From positions 1 to 64,000 of the forward strand of contig NZ_JAQQFV010000007.1 of NCBI RefSeq assembly GCF_029675105.1: a stretch of 64,000 nucleotides of DNA, read 5' to 3'. A program made the position numbers and the translations under genes. Source of the stretch: Nocardia anocheti (lineage in GTDB: Bacteria; Actinomycetota; Actinomycetes; Mycobacteriales; Mycobacteriaceae). Positions 1 to 8,825 of the stretch are shown piece by piece. Under the pieces are notes generated by a model. The model saw only the letters and a list, made by a program, of their open reading frames with translations. It did no database searches and was not told the origin of the DNA. The stretch's first letter is position 1. Each line of letters starts with the position of its first letter.

Positions 1-25
1 TTACTCACTTCGAGACAGAACCTAG

Positions 26-259
26 CCCCGGGTCTACGACGAACTCGAACAACGACGGATCACCGGCCATATCCCACGTCGCGGCACCCGCGACAAGGTG
101 ACCGCCGGCCGCTGGATCGTCGAGCAGACACTGGCGTTGCTGCACCAATACCGGCGCTTGGCAGTCCGTTGGGAACGCCGTACCGACATCCATCAGGGAT
201 TCCTCGACCTCGCTGCTGCGCTCATCTGCTGGCGACGAATCAGCAACCGAACCCGTTAG
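26..259 (+). pseudogene. IS5-type transposase, C-terminal fragment
   Basis: The frame from 26 to the TAG at 257-259 encodes the tail of a DDE transposase of the IS5 kind: a GRWIVEQTLALLHQYRRLAV block (DDE-domain glutamate region) followed by WERRTDIHQGF and a terminal LAAALICWRRI. No start codon lies in this frame, a TAG stands at 23-25, and the first bases of the window do not continue the protein in any frame, so it is a relic cut by the window edge or by a frameshift. It marks a recombination scar next to the broken gene downstream. Confidence 0.75.
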
Positions 260-533
260 GTGCTCTTGGTGGGCACTGATGTTCCAGTGTGCTGCAGAAA
301 CTGTGATTCACACTTCATCGGGATAGTGGTCGATCCGTAATTGACTTTTGCAGGAGATATGATTTCGCGCTACAACAGTCATCGCTATGTGGATTTATGT
401 CCGGTGTGTAAGCAGCGCTGGCGGACCGACATTTTGGAATTGGTTGCGAGTGCACCTTGTTCTGAATAGGGGCTACGACCGGCTGGCGGTCACAACCGGG
501 CCGTCGGTGACTACGAGAAAGAGCTGTTTCTCA

Positions 534-1030
534 ATGCGAGCAGATATTGAACGCGCTGCCCAGGCAGTGCGTGTGGCTACCGAGTTCGATTGGACGTGGA
601 CCGTTGACGATCTGCGGCGGTTCTGCAATGGTGTCGGCTGGCAGCTCAGCGGTCTTGGGGAAGATTCCCGAAAGCTACGACCAACCTAGAGGTCAATCGA
701 CCCGATGTATTGCTGTCTATAGGCGACGCACCGACAACCGAACTTTCGCGGCGGATCGATCAGATCTCGTTTCGCGCGAGCGATGTGGTTCTCGACCGAA
801 CTGGCTTGGGTCCTGAACTGGACGAGGTCTTCGATGCGCTAGTGCAGCGGGTGTTCGAGGTTCTCGGGAAGCGGCCGACGGATTGGTGGATCGAACCGAC
901 ACGCGGATTGCGCTGGGATTTCGAGGCTGTCATCGTTACGGCCACGATCTCGGCAACATCGGTCTATGTGGACCTGGTCAGCCCTGCGTACCAGCAGTGG
1001 TGCGGAGAAATCGAGAACGAGTTCTGCTGA
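534..1030 (+). pseudogene. DUF6301-like protein, frameshifted
   Basis: The ATG at 534 follows a purine-rich GAGAAAGAG. Reading begins MRADIERAAQAVRVATEFDW and reaches a stop (TAG 687-689) after residue 51. In another frame the protein resumes at once with ATTNLEVNRPDVLLSIGD and runs to TGA 1028-1030, ending EIENEFC. The two halves together make one protein of about 165 residues that resembles the Nocardia DUF6301 family (recalled, not searched). One missing base near 668-675 would explain the break. Function of the family is unknown. It could also be a sequencing error. Confidence 0.55.
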
Positions 1031-1300
1031 TTCAGCCGGGCGCCGCGCGGTCCTTCCTGGAGCGGTTCGCCTACCCGAAGTCGGCGCCTTGATCGGTGTG
1101 GAGCTTAGCCGACCGCACCCGGTCGACGTGACGGTGTCGATCACGGCGGCCGTGGCCGACGTCGTCGGTGAGCGCAACGCGACGGTCCTGGGGAGAAGCA
1201 GCCGGATCACTTGGACGGGCACTCCCCGCCAGTAAGTCATCGGACGGCGCATCAGCTACAGGTCGCCGACATCGTCTGGCACGGCGCTCACGGCGAACGG
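1031..1300. other. Non-coding or decayed stretch
   Basis: No convincing gene. On the + strand one frame from about 1075 to 1235 reads like protein (EVGALIGVELSRPHPVDVTV followed by an alanine/valine-rich stretch) but has no start and no family I recognise, so it may be another remnant in the same debris zone. The rnd stop codon bounds it on the right. Confidence 0.35.
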
Positions 1301-2548
1301 TCAGGTGGTCGGGGTCAGGGCTTCGGTGAGGGTGGGGACGGTGAGGGTGCGTTGCCAGGGGCGGGCGCCGCCGGTGTGGAGGAAGGACTCGATGCGAGCG
1401 GACAGTTCGTCGGGGGTGCCGGGGTTCTTGTAGTCGGGGAGGGCGTCCCAGCAGAGGCGGCGGACCAGGTCGGGGGAGAGAAGGTTTTCGACCGGGATGG
1501 CGTACTCGGTGGAGAGTTTGCCCATGGCGCTGCGGGCGGTGTTGAGGCGTGCGGCGGCGGCGGGGTCGCGGCGTTCCCAGCGGTTGACCGGTGGGGGGCC
1601 GTCGAAGGGGAGGGTGAGCGGGGGGAGTTCTTTGTCGGGGAGGGTGCGGGCGCGTTCGACGGCGGCGAGCCAGTCGCGGGAGTAGCGGCGCTGGCGGGGG
1701 CCGCCGAAGACCGGCAGGTTGCGCAGCTGGGCGATGGTGCGGGGTTCGGAGGTGGCGGCGGCGACGATCGCGGAGTCGGGCAGGATGCGGGCGGGGGCCA
1801 CGTCGCGGGCGCGGGCCAGGCCGTCGCGAGTGGTCCACAGTTCGCGCACGATCGCCAGCTGACGGGTGCGGCGCAGGGTGTGGATGCCGGAGGTGCGGCG
1901 CCAGCGGTCGGCCTTGGGCGTGGGCGGGTCCAGGGTGCGGACGTGCTCGAATTCCTCGGCGGCCCAGTCGATCTTGCCCTGGGTGGTGAGGTCGGCGGCG
2001 ACGGTGTCGCGCAGTTCGAGGAGCAGTTCGACGTCGAGGGCGGCGTAGTTGAGCCACTCGTCGGGCAGCGGGCGGGTCGACCAGTCGGCGGCGCCGTGGC
2101 CCTTGCGCAGCGAGCGGCCGAGCAGGTTCTCGACCATGGCGGCCAGGCCGACGCGTTCGTATCCGGCCAGCCTGCCGCCGAGCTCGGTGTCGAACAGGCG
2201 GGCGGGGCGCAGGCCGAGTTCGGCGAGGCCGGGCAGGTCCTGGTCGGCGGAGTGCAGGACCCATTCCAGGCCGTTGATCGCGTCGGCCAGCGGGGTCAGC
2301 GCGTCGGTGATCGGGATCGGGTCGATGAGGAACGAGCCAGCGCCCGCGCGCCGCAGCTGGATGAGATAGGCGCGCGCGGAGTAGCGGAAACCGGACGCGC
2401 GCTCGGCGTCGACGGCCAGCGGACCGGTGCCCGCGGCGATGGCGGCGGCGGCCGCGGCGACCTCGTCGGCCGTCGCCAGCACAGGTGGAACCCCCTCGGC
2501 GGGGGCGAGCAGGGGCTCTGCTGCGGTGGGTTCCTCGGCGACCGGCAT
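1301..2548 (-). CDS. rnd: Ribonuclease D
   Basis: Exoribonuclease that trims 3' ends of tRNA precursors and other structured RNAs. The 415-residue protein shows the DEDDy exonuclease signature: LAVDAE (D47, E49), LHSADQD (H99, D102), and a YAALDVELL block (Y168, D172), followed by an HRDC-type helical domain from about residue 225. Length fits actinobacterial RNase D. It lies 22 bases behind the DUF3000 gene on the same strand, so the two are probably co-transcribed. The pair next to hemE is the arrangement known from mycobacteria (Rv2680/Rv2681). Confidence 0.93.
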   Translation of the reverse strand: MPVAEEPTAAEPLLAPAEGVPPVLATADEVAAAAAAIAAGTGPLAVDAERASGFRYSARAYLIQLRRAGAGSFLIDPIPITDALTPLADAINGLEWVLHSADQDLPGLAELGLRPARLFDTELGGRLAGYERVGLAAMVENLLGRSLRKGHGAADWSTRPLPDEWLNYAALDVELLLELRDTVAADLTTQGKIDWAAEEFEHVRTLDPPTPKADRWRRTSGIHTLRRTRQLAIVRELWTTRDGLARARDVAPARILPDSAIVAAATSEPRTIAQLRNLPVFGGPRQRRYSRDWLAAVERARTLPDKELPPLTLPFDGPPPVNRWERRDPAAAARLNTARSAMGKLSTEYAIPVENLLSPDLVRRLCWDALPDYKNPGTPDELSARIESFLHTGGARPWQRTLTVPTLTEALTPTT

Positions 2549-2570
2549 AACCGTGAACTCTACGTGGCGA

Positions 2571-3209
2571 TCACGGACGATCGGTGTGGGTATAGGTCTC
2601 CGGTCGCAAATGAGTGATCCCGGCGGGTGGCAGTCCGGCCGCGAACGCGAGCACTTCGCAGAAGGCCTCCACGTGACGCCGCATCTCGGTGTTCATCGCC
2701 GTCCAGGACGCGCGCAGCTCCAGTTGGTGGGCGCGCGGCGGGCCCGCGATGTCGCCGTAGCGGACCGAACTGGTGGCGGTGACGGTGCCGCCGAGCGCGG
2801 TGAACGGCTCGCCGCGCGACTCCAGCGAGTCGACCAGCCAGCTCCAGGCCACCTCGGGGAGTAGTGGGTCGGCGGCCAGGGCGGCGTCGATGTCGGCCTG
2901 GATGTAGGCGACCAGGCGGAACACGCCGTTCCAGGCCTCGTCACCGTCCGGGTCGTGGAGCAGGATCAGCCTGCCGAACGCGTCGCCCTCGGAGTCGATG
3001 GGCACCGGACCGCCGTCGGGGTGGGTGACCTCCGCTCCGAGCGCATAGGAGAACGGCGCCAACCGTTGCGGGGGACGGATAGGCGCCAGCTCGATTCGGG
3101 GGTGCACTGTTGCGGTGCCCATCGCATCGACCGCCGCCCGGAAAGAAGCAGGCTCGCGGGGCGTTCCCCCGGTCGGTGCGGCGCCGTCGCGGATGTCGAG
3201 CGGTGTCAC
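2571..3209 (-). CDS. DUF3000 family protein
   Basis: Conserved actinobacterial protein of unknown function, matching DUF3000 (Rv2680-like). Recognisable conserved stretches are FRAAVDAMGTATVHPRIEL near the N-terminus, RLAPFSYALGAEV, and LHDPDGDEAWNGVFRLVAYI. The open frame extends upstream to 3398, but that extension is Arg/Pro-rich low-quality sequence, and homologues start near the VTPLD segment, so I place the start at GTG 3209 (212 residues). It runs toward rnd with a 22-base gap. It is divergent from hemE. Confidence 0.85.
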   Translation of the reverse strand: MTPLDIRDGAAPTGGTPREPASFRAAVDAMGTATVHPRIELAPIRPPQRLAPFSYALGAEVTHPDGGPVPIDSEGDAFGRLILLHDPDGDEAWNGVFRLVAYIQADIDAALAADPLLPEVAWSWLVDSLESRGEPFTALGGTVTATSSVRYGDIAGPPRAHQLELRASWTAMNTEMRRHVEAFCEVLAFAAGLPPAGITHLRPETYTHTDRP

Positions 3210-3426
3210 GAGGAGCAACCGTAGACGGTGGGCGGCCGGTGCGCGCGGAGGCGCGCCGCCGTCCGTGTGGCGTGCGGGGGCGCGTTGCGAAGGGCGCATT
3301 TTCCGGGCGCTGACGGTGCACGATGCGCGATGCGGAACGGGCGGTGGGCGGTTCGTCCGTTTCCGGTCGACGCGGCGGTGATCGGTGCGGTGCGTCACCG
3401 TGAGCCGGGAGCGTCGTCAGGTCACC

Positions 3427-3432
3427 TAGGAT
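3427..3432 (+). promoter_or_regulatory. -10 box of hemE (leaderless)
   Basis: TAGGAT ends five bases before the GTG at 3438, so transcription should begin at or next to the start codon. No Shine-Dalgarno is seen. Confidence 0.5.
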
Positions 3433-3437
3433 GAGCG

Positions 3438-4496
3438 GTGATGAGCACTTACACCCGCCGCCGGTTGACCGATGCCCCGTTCCTGGCCGCCGCCACCGGC
3501 GCGACGCCCAGCAGGCGACCGGTCTGGTTCATGCGTCAGGCCGGTCGGTCGCTGCCCGAGTACCGGGAGCTGCGCAAGGGCATCGGCATGCTCGAGTCGT
3601 GCTTCGACCCGGAACTGGTGTGTGAGATCACCATGCAGCCGATCCGCCGCCATGGCGTCGACGCGGCGATCCTGTTCTCCGACATCGTCGTTCCGCTCAA
3701 GGCCGCCGGGATCGATCTCGACATCGTGCCCGGTGTCGGTCCGGTCATCGCCTCGCCGGTGCGGACCGAGGCCGACGTGCGCGCGCTGCCGCGGCTGCGG
3801 CCCGAGGAGGTGGGCGCGGTCTCCGAGGGCGTGCGGCTGCTCACCGACGCGCTCGGCGACACCCCGCTCATCGGTTTCGCCGGTGCGCCGTTCACGCTGG
3901 CGTCCTACCTGGTCGAGGGAGGTCCGAGCAAGCAGCACGAGCGCACCAAGGCGATGATGCACGCCGACCCGCGGACCTGGCATGCCCTGCTCGGCACCCT
4001 CACCGACATCACCATCGCCTTCCTGCGGGCCCAGCTCGCGGCGGGTGTGGACGCGATCCAGCTGTTCGACTCGTGGGCGGGCGCGCTCTCCCTCGCCGAC
4101 TACCGCGAATTCGTGCTGCCGCACTCGGAGCGTGTCTTCGCCGAAGTCGCCGACGCGGGTGTGCCGCGCTTCCACTTCGGTGTCGGCACGGGCGAGCTGC
4201 TCGGCGCCATGGGCGAGGCCGGTGCCGACGTGGTCGGTGTCGACTGGCGGGTCCCGCTGACCGACGCCGTGCGCCGCGTCGGTGCCGGAAAAGGCTTGCA
4301 GGGCAATCTCGATCCGGCCATCCTGTTCGCCGGATTCGACGCGGTCGAGAAGGAGACCCGCCGGATCGCCCGCGAAGCGGACGAGGCGATCACCCTCGGC
4401 GCGACCGGGCACATCTTCAACCTCGGGCACGGGGTCCTCCCGGACACCGATCCCGGCGTGCTGACCGCGCTGGTCGAGCTGGTCCACTCGCTCTAG
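3438..4496 (+). CDS. hemE: Uroporphyrinogen decarboxylase
   Basis: Cytosolic enzyme that removes the four acetate carboxyls of uroporphyrinogen III to give coproporphyrinogen III. The 352-residue protein carries the N-terminal signature PVWFMRQAGRSLPEYR near residues 28-43, FSDIVVPLKAAGIDL, GFAGAPFTLASYLVEGG and the C-terminal GHIFNLGHGVLPDTDP. Start is GTG 3438 or the adjacent ATG 3441. It is the first of three haem genes here (hemE, hemY, chdC), the order also found in mycobacteria (Rv2678c-Rv2676c). Confidence 0.97.
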   Translation: MMSTYTRRRLTDAPFLAAATGATPSRRPVWFMRQAGRSLPEYRELRKGIGMLESCFDPELVCEITMQPIRRHGVDAAILFSDIVVPLKAAGIDLDIVPGVGPVIASPVRTEADVRALPRLRPEEVGAVSEGVRLLTDALGDTPLIGFAGAPFTLASYLVEGGPSKQHERTKAMMHADPRTWHALLGTLTDITIAFLRAQLAAGVDAIQLFDSWAGALSLADYREFVLPHSERVFAEVADAGVPRFHFGVGTGELLGAMGEAGADVVGVDWRVPLTDAVRRVGAGKGLQGNLDPAILFAGFDAVEKETRRIAREADEAITLGATGHIFNLGHGVLPDTDPGVLTALVELVHSL

Positions 4497-4799
4497 CCGT
4501 TCCGGACGATCGACCACCACGCGCTGGGTGGCGTTCGCCGCCGAGGTGGATTCCGTCGGCCGAGGCCGCGACGCGAGTGTGGTGATCGCCGAGTCCGGCA
4601 GGTGATCGCGCAATGCGGGGCGGCGATCGTCGTTGCCGTAGGTGACTGTCTCGGCCCAGCGTGCGGGGGCCGAGGTAGGGACGCTCGGGCGTGCCGCTGG
4701 CGAGTAGCGGGCCTTGGCTCTGCTCGGCGTGATCCGTCCGACAGCTGTGCGGGTCGGGTCAGGGTGGGCCGGGGTGTGGGGCGCGGCTACGGTCGAGGG
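4497..4799. other. Intergenic region hemE-hemY
   Basis: No gene seen. An open frame reaches back from hemY into this stretch, but its Arg/Gly-rich translation does not look like protein. The only signal I can support is the hemY -10 box at its right end. Confidence 0.5.
4788..4793 (+). promoter_or_regulatory. -10 box of hemY (leaderless)
   Basis: TACGGT ends six bases before the ATG at 4800, again fitting a leaderless transcript. Confidence 0.45.
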
Positions 4800-6155
4800 A
4801 TGCGGATCGCGGTTATCGGGGGCGGAATCAGTGGGCTCGTCGCGGCGTATCGCCTGCGGCAGCGGCTGGGGGACGACGCCGACATCGTGGTGGTCGAACA
4901 GGGCACGCGGGTCGGTGGGGTGCTGCATACCGATGAATTGGCCGGGGGGCCAATGGATCTCGGTGCCGAGGCGTTCGTCGGGCGCCGTCCCGAGGTGATC
5001 GAGCTGATGGGCGAGCTCGGGATCGAGGATCAACTCGTGCGCCCTGCCGGGAAGCGGCCCCTCGTCTGGGCACAGGGGGCGGCGCATCCGCTGCCGGGGC
5101 GCACGCTGATGGGCATCCCGTCCGACGCGGAGTCGCTGCGCGGCCTCGTCGACGAGCAGACCCTCGCCCAGGTGGCCGCCGAGCCGCAGCGGCCGCTGCA
5201 CTGGGAGCCCGGCGGTGACGTCGACGTGCAGAGTCTGGTCGCCGATCGGTTCGGCGCCCAGGTGGTGGCGCGCAGCGTGGACCCGCTGCTGGGCGGTGTG
5301 TACGCAGGGATCAGCGCGTCCATCGGTATCCGGGCCGCGCTCCCGACACTGGCCGCCGCCCTCGATCGCGGGGCCACCAGCCTCACCGAGGCGGTTCGGC
5401 AGGCGATGCCCGCGCCGAGTTCGGAACCGGTCTTCGGCGGACTGCGCGAGGGGTACGGTGCGCTGCTCGCGGCGCTGACCAGGGCGTCGGCGGCCCGGAT
5501 CGTCACCACGCTCGCGGCCACCCGCCTCGCCACGGCATCGCGCGGATGGATCGTCGACCCGGTCGGCCTCGTCGACGCCGTCGTCCTCGCGACACCGGCC
5601 CCGGTCACCGCGCGCCTGCTGCACTACGTGGCACCGGCCGCCGCCGAAGCCGCCGCGGGCATCGAGCTGTCCTCCTCGGCACTGGTCGCACTGGCTCTGC
5701 CACGCGAGACCGACCTGCCGGACAACTCCGGCATCCTCGTCGCCACCGGAGAACCCCTGCGCGCCAAGGCTTTCACCCTGTCCAGTCGCAAGTGGCCGCA
5801 CCTGGCCGACCGTGACGTCGCCCTGGTCCGCGCTTCCTTCGGCCGCTTCGGCGACGAGTCCCCGCTGTCCTGGACCGACGAGGACCTCGTCGCCGCCGCC
5901 GTGGACGACCTCACCACCGTCACCGGCGTGCCGATCACCCCCCTCGCCGCCGTCATCCAACGCTGGCCCGGCGGACTGCCCCAGTACGCCCCCGGCCACG
6001 CCGAGCGCATCGCCACCCTGGAATCCGCCCTCGCACCACTCGACGGCCTCGCCGTCGCGGGCGCCTACCTCCACGGCGTCGGCGTCCCGGCCTGCGTAGC
6101 CACCGGCACCGCGGCCGCCACCCGCATCGCGACGTCCCTGGCGACGCGCGCCTAG
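4800..6155 (+). CDS. hemY: Coproporphyrinogen III oxidase (HemY/CgoX type)
   Basis: FAD enzyme of the protoporphyrinogen oxidase family. In actinobacteria, which use the coproporphyrin pathway, it oxidises coproporphyrinogen III to coproporphyrin III. The start at 4800 places the dinucleotide fold IAVIGGGISGLVAAYRL at residues 3-19, as the family requires. Other marks are VVEQGTRVGGVL, the substrate-domain PMDLGAEAFVGRRPEV and the C-terminal FAD-contact segment GLAVAGAYLHGVGVPACV. Length 451, normal. A second frame-open extension to 4602 is rejected because the dinucleotide fold sits at the N-terminus in this family. Confidence 0.94.
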   Translation: MRIAVIGGGISGLVAAYRLRQRLGDDADIVVVEQGTRVGGVLHTDELAGGPMDLGAEAFVGRRPEVIELMGELGIEDQLVRPAGKRPLVWAQGAAHPLPGRTLMGIPSDAESLRGLVDEQTLAQVAAEPQRPLHWEPGGDVDVQSLVADRFGAQVVARSVDPLLGGVYAGISASIGIRAALPTLAAALDRGATSLTEAVRQAMPAPSSEPVFGGLREGYGALLAALTRASAARIVTTLAATRLATASRGWIVDPVGLVDAVVLATPAPVTARLLHYVAPAAAEAAAGIELSSSALVALALPRETDLPDNSGILVATGEPLRAKAFTLSSRKWPHLADRDVALVRASFGRFGDESPLSWTDEDLVAAAVDDLTTVTGVPITPLAAVIQRWPGGLPQYAPGHAERIATLESALAPLDGLAVAGAYLHGVGVPACVATGTAAATRIATSLATRA

Positions 6156-6190
6156 ATTCGAACATCCTGCGGCACAGGCACACTGGTGTC

Positions 6191-6781
6191 ATGCGAGAAT
6201 TCGACGCGGTGCTGTGTGACCTGGACGGTGTGCTCCGCCGGTTCGACGAGGACCGTCAGCGGTGGATCGAGCGGCGGTACGGACTTCCGGTGTACGCGAC
6301 CGCCTTCGCGCCGGAGCGTATGGTCCCCGCCGTGCTGGGGGAGACCACCGCCGCGCAGTGGCTGGCTTCGATCGCCGAGGCGCTGGGCGGGCATCCGGAG
6401 GCCGTGCGGGCCACCGAGGACTTCGCCGCGGTCGAGTTCTGGGTCGACGAGCAGGTCCGGGAGCTGCTCACGCCGATCCGGGCGGTGATGCCGCTGCTCC
6501 TTGTCACCAACGCGATGGACGACCTGGACGAACACCTGGCCCGGATGGGCCTGCGCGACTTCGCACACCAGGTGATCAGCAGCGCGATGGTCGGGGTGGC
6601 GAAACCCGATCGGCGGATCTACGAGATCGCCGCTGCCGCCGCCGGTGTCGCGCCGAACCGCTGCCTGTTCATCGACGATCGGGCCGAGAACGTCGAAGCC
6701 GCGCGGGAGCTCGGGATGCTCGGCATCCACTATCACGAGATCGAAGACCTGGCTCTGCTGCGTGGAGTCGCCGGACGATAG
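6191..6781 (+). CDS. HAD-superfamily hydrolase
   Basis: Probable phosphatase of the HAD-IA type, 196 residues, substrate unknown. All four HAD motifs are visible: LCDLDGVL (nucleophile D at about residue 9), LLLVTNA near 97, the lysine in GVAKPDRR near 136, and FIDDRAEN near 157. The short cap lies between motifs I and II. It sits between hemY and the nsrR-hmp pair, 35 bases after hemY, and could be carried on the hemY transcript. Confidence 0.85.
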   Translation: MREFDAVLCDLDGVLRRFDEDRQRWIERRYGLPVYATAFAPERMVPAVLGETTAAQWLASIAEALGGHPEAVRATEDFAAVEFWVDEQVRELLTPIRAVMPLLLVTNAMDDLDEHLARMGLRDFAHQVISSAMVGVAKPDRRIYEIAAAAAGVAPNRCLFIDDRAENVEAARELGMLGIHYHEIEDLALLRGVAGR

Positions 6782-6869
6782 CGGGGGATTCGCGGTGACG
6801 GAAAATACGCACGGGGAGACGTAATAGATCGCACGGTGTTCGGGTGGGGGAAACTCGTGTCGGCGCCGA

Positions 6870-6875
6870 TACGCT
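6870..6875 (+). promoter_or_regulatory. -10 box of the nsrR-like gene (leaderless)
   Basis: TACGCT ends seven bases before the ATG at 6883. No clear NsrR palindrome was found by eye between 6782 and 6882. Confidence 0.4.
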
Positions 6876-6882
6876 CGGGGAC

Positions 6883-7347
6883 ATGCAGCTCTCGCCCTCG
6901 ACCGACATCGCGTTGCGGGCCGTCATGCGGCTGGCCGCCGGTGACGATACGGGTGGGCGGGTGACGACCGGGATCATCGCCCGGCAGGTCGGCGCTTCGC
7001 CGCGGCACACGTCCAAGGCCATCGCCCGGTTGGTGGCGATGGGGCTGGTCGAGGCCCAGCGCGGCCGGATGGGTGGGCTCACGCTCACCCGCGCCGGACG
7101 CGAGATCGGGCTCGGCACGCTGGTGCGTGACCTCGAGGACGATCGCGAGATCGTCGACTGCGCTGGCGAGCATCCGTGCCCGCTGATCGCGGCGTGCCGG
7201 TTGCGCAAGCTCCTGGCCGAGGCGAAGGCGGCGTTCTACGCCGAACTCGACCGCTACGTCGTCGCCGACCTGGTGTCCGGTCCCGCCGGGCGTTTGCTGC
7301 AACTGCTCGCGCACCCTGGCGCGGGCCCCGGTAACACCCAGGAGTGA
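6883..7347 (+). CDS. nsrR: Rrf2-family regulator, NsrR-like
   Basis: Iron-sulphur transcription repressor, likely sensing nitric oxide. The N-terminal winged helix starts LSPSTDIALRAVMRLAA, the standard Rrf2 opening, with recognition helix SPRHTSKAIARLVAMGL. The three cluster cysteines stand in CAGEHPCPLIAAC near residues 90-102, the spacing expected for an Rrf2 Fe-S cluster. The frame is open to 6844 but family alignment supports ATG 6883 (154 residues). The flavohaemoglobin gene starts three bases after its stop, the classic NsrR-target pairing, so it probably controls its own operon. Confidence 0.85.
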   Translation: MQLSPSTDIALRAVMRLAAGDDTGGRVTTGIIARQVGASPRHTSKAIARLVAMGLVEAQRGRMGGLTLTRAGREIGLGTLVRDLEDDREIVDCAGEHPCPLIAACRLRKLLAEAKAAFYAELDRYVVADLVSGPAGRLLQLLAHPGAGPGNTQE

Positions 7348-7350
7348 ACC

Positions 7351-8589
7351 ATGAGCACATCCGTCCGTCGCGGCGCCCCCGAACTCGCCCCGGCCCACGC
7401 CGACATCGTCCGCGCGACCCTGCCCCTGATCGGCGCCAATATCGACGCCATCACCAGCGCGTTCTACGCGACCCTGTTCGAGCGGCACCCCGCGCTGCGA
7501 CGCGACCTGTTCAACCGAGGCAACCAAGCCCAGGGCAGCCAGCAGCGCGCCCTCGCCGCGTCCATCGCCACCTTCGCCGGATACCTGGTCGACCCCGACC
7601 TGCCGCACCCCACCGCGCTGCTCGCCCGGATCGGCCACAAGCACGCGTCCCTCGGGATCACCGCCGATCAGTACCAGGTGGTGCACGACAACCTGTTCGC
7701 CGCGATCGTGGAGGTGCTCGGCGCCGACGTGGTCACCGATCCGGTGGCCGCGGCCTGGGACGCCGTGTACTGGATGATGGCCGATGCGCTCATCGACCTG
7801 GAGAAGCAACTCTATGTGGCCGCGGGCGTCGAACCGGGCGAGGTGTTCCGGAAGGTCCGGGTGACCGCGCGCGCCGACGACGCGGCGGGCACGGCCGTGT
7901 TCACCGTCGCCGCCACCGATTCCGGCACCGAACTCCCGGATTTCCTGCCGGGACAGTACATCTCGGTCGGCGTCCGGCTCGCCGACGGCGCCCGCCAGCT
8001 TCGGCAGTACAGCCTGGTCAACGCTCCCGGTGGCGGTCTGCTGGAATTCGCCGTCAAGCGGGTGCGGGCCGGGCATGGCTGCCCGGCCGGTGAGGTGTCG
8101 AATCACCTGCACGACACTGTCTTCGCCGGTGACGAAATCGAGATCACCCTGCCCTTCGGCGATCTCACCGTCGACACCGACGCCGACACCCCGCTGGTGC
8201 TGATCTCGGCGGGCATCGGCAGCACCCCGATGATCGGCGTGCTCGAACATCTCGCCGCGCGCACCCCGCACCGGCCCGTCGAGGTGCTGCACGCCGACCA
8301 CGCCCCCGGCACGCATCCCCTGCGCGAGCGGATGCGCGCGCTGACCGAACGGCTGCCCGCGGCGAGCCTGGACCTCTGGTACACCGAGCCGACGCCGGGC
8401 GCCCACCTCGGCAGGCTCGACCTCACCGAGGTCACGCTGGCGCCGGACGCGGAGGTCTATCTGTGCGGCGCCACCGGGTTCCTCGACGCCGCCCGCGCCC
8501 AACTCGCCGCCGTGGGGGTGCCCGCCGAACGCGTGCACGTCGAACAGTTCACGCCCACCGACTGGCAGGCGCTGAGCTGCCCCGTCTGA
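7351..8589 (+). CDS. hmp: Flavohaemoglobin, nitric oxide dioxygenase
   Basis: Converts nitric oxide and oxygen to nitrate with electrons from NAD(P)H. Three domains in 412 residues: globin (1-140) with the B10 tyrosine in AFYATLF (Y39) and the proximal histidine in IGHKHASLGI (H98); FAD domain with RQYSLVNAPGGG and GHGCPAGEVSNHLHD; NAD domain with LISAGIGSTPMIGVLEHL and YLCGATGFLDAA. Start ATG 7351 follows CAGGAG. It lies three bases behind the nsrR-like gene and depends on haem made by its neighbours. Residue loss is not apparent, so it should be active. Confidence 0.94.
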   Translation: MSTSVRRGAPELAPAHADIVRATLPLIGANIDAITSAFYATLFERHPALRRDLFNRGNQAQGSQQRALAASIATFAGYLVDPDLPHPTALLARIGHKHASLGITADQYQVVHDNLFAAIVEVLGADVVTDPVAAAWDAVYWMMADALIDLEKQLYVAAGVEPGEVFRKVRVTARADDAAGTAVFTVAATDSGTELPDFLPGQYISVGVRLADGARQLRQYSLVNAPGGGLLEFAVKRVRAGHGCPAGEVSNHLHDTVFAGDEIEITLPFGDLTVDTDADTPLVLISAGIGSTPMIGVLEHLAARTPHRPVEVLHADHAPGTHPLRERMRALTERLPAASLDLWYTEPTPGAHLGRLDLTEVTLAPDAEVYLCGATGFLDAARAQLAAVGVPAERVHVEQFTPTDWQALSCPV

Positions 8590-8641
8590 GCTGCGGCGTG
8601 TCACCGGTCACGGCGGTGTCGATCGGGCATGATCGCCCGCT

Positions 8642-8797
8642 GTGACCACCAGCGACGAGCACGGACACCGCACCCTCATCCTCGACCCCGACCTCGGTCC
8701 GGTCGAATTCCACGCCGATCGGGTCAGCACCGTCGTCTCGATCTTCGGCACCGACGAGAACCGGCCGTGGCGCACGGACCGGGCCACCCCGAGCTGA
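8642..8797 (+). CDS. Small hypothetical protein (51 aa)
   Basis: GTG 8642 to TGA 8797 encodes a 51-residue acidic peptide (TTSDEHGHRTLILDPDLGPV near the start, ending DRATPS). A CATGAT box at 8628-8633 lies eight bases before the GTG, in keeping with leaderless neighbours. No family recognised. It could be spurious; composition and the promoter-like box are the only support. Confidence 0.35.
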   Translation: MTTSDEHGHRTLILDPDLGPVEFHADRVSTVVSIFGTDENRPWRTDRATPS

Positions 8798-8825
8798 CCG
8801 GCACGACAGTGGCACGATAGGAATC

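Noticed and set aside
3426..6074. 882-codon open frame on the minus strand across hemE and hemY
   Set aside because: It is antisense to two clear haem genes; long antisense frames arise from the GC-rich third codon positions.
6782..6882. NsrR operator before the nsrR-like gene
   Set aside because: No convincing palindrome was found; only the -10 box is supported.
6733..8604. 623-codon minus-strand frame opposite nsrR and hmp
   Set aside because: Shadow of real genes; translation is Arg/Gly/His-rich without any domain.
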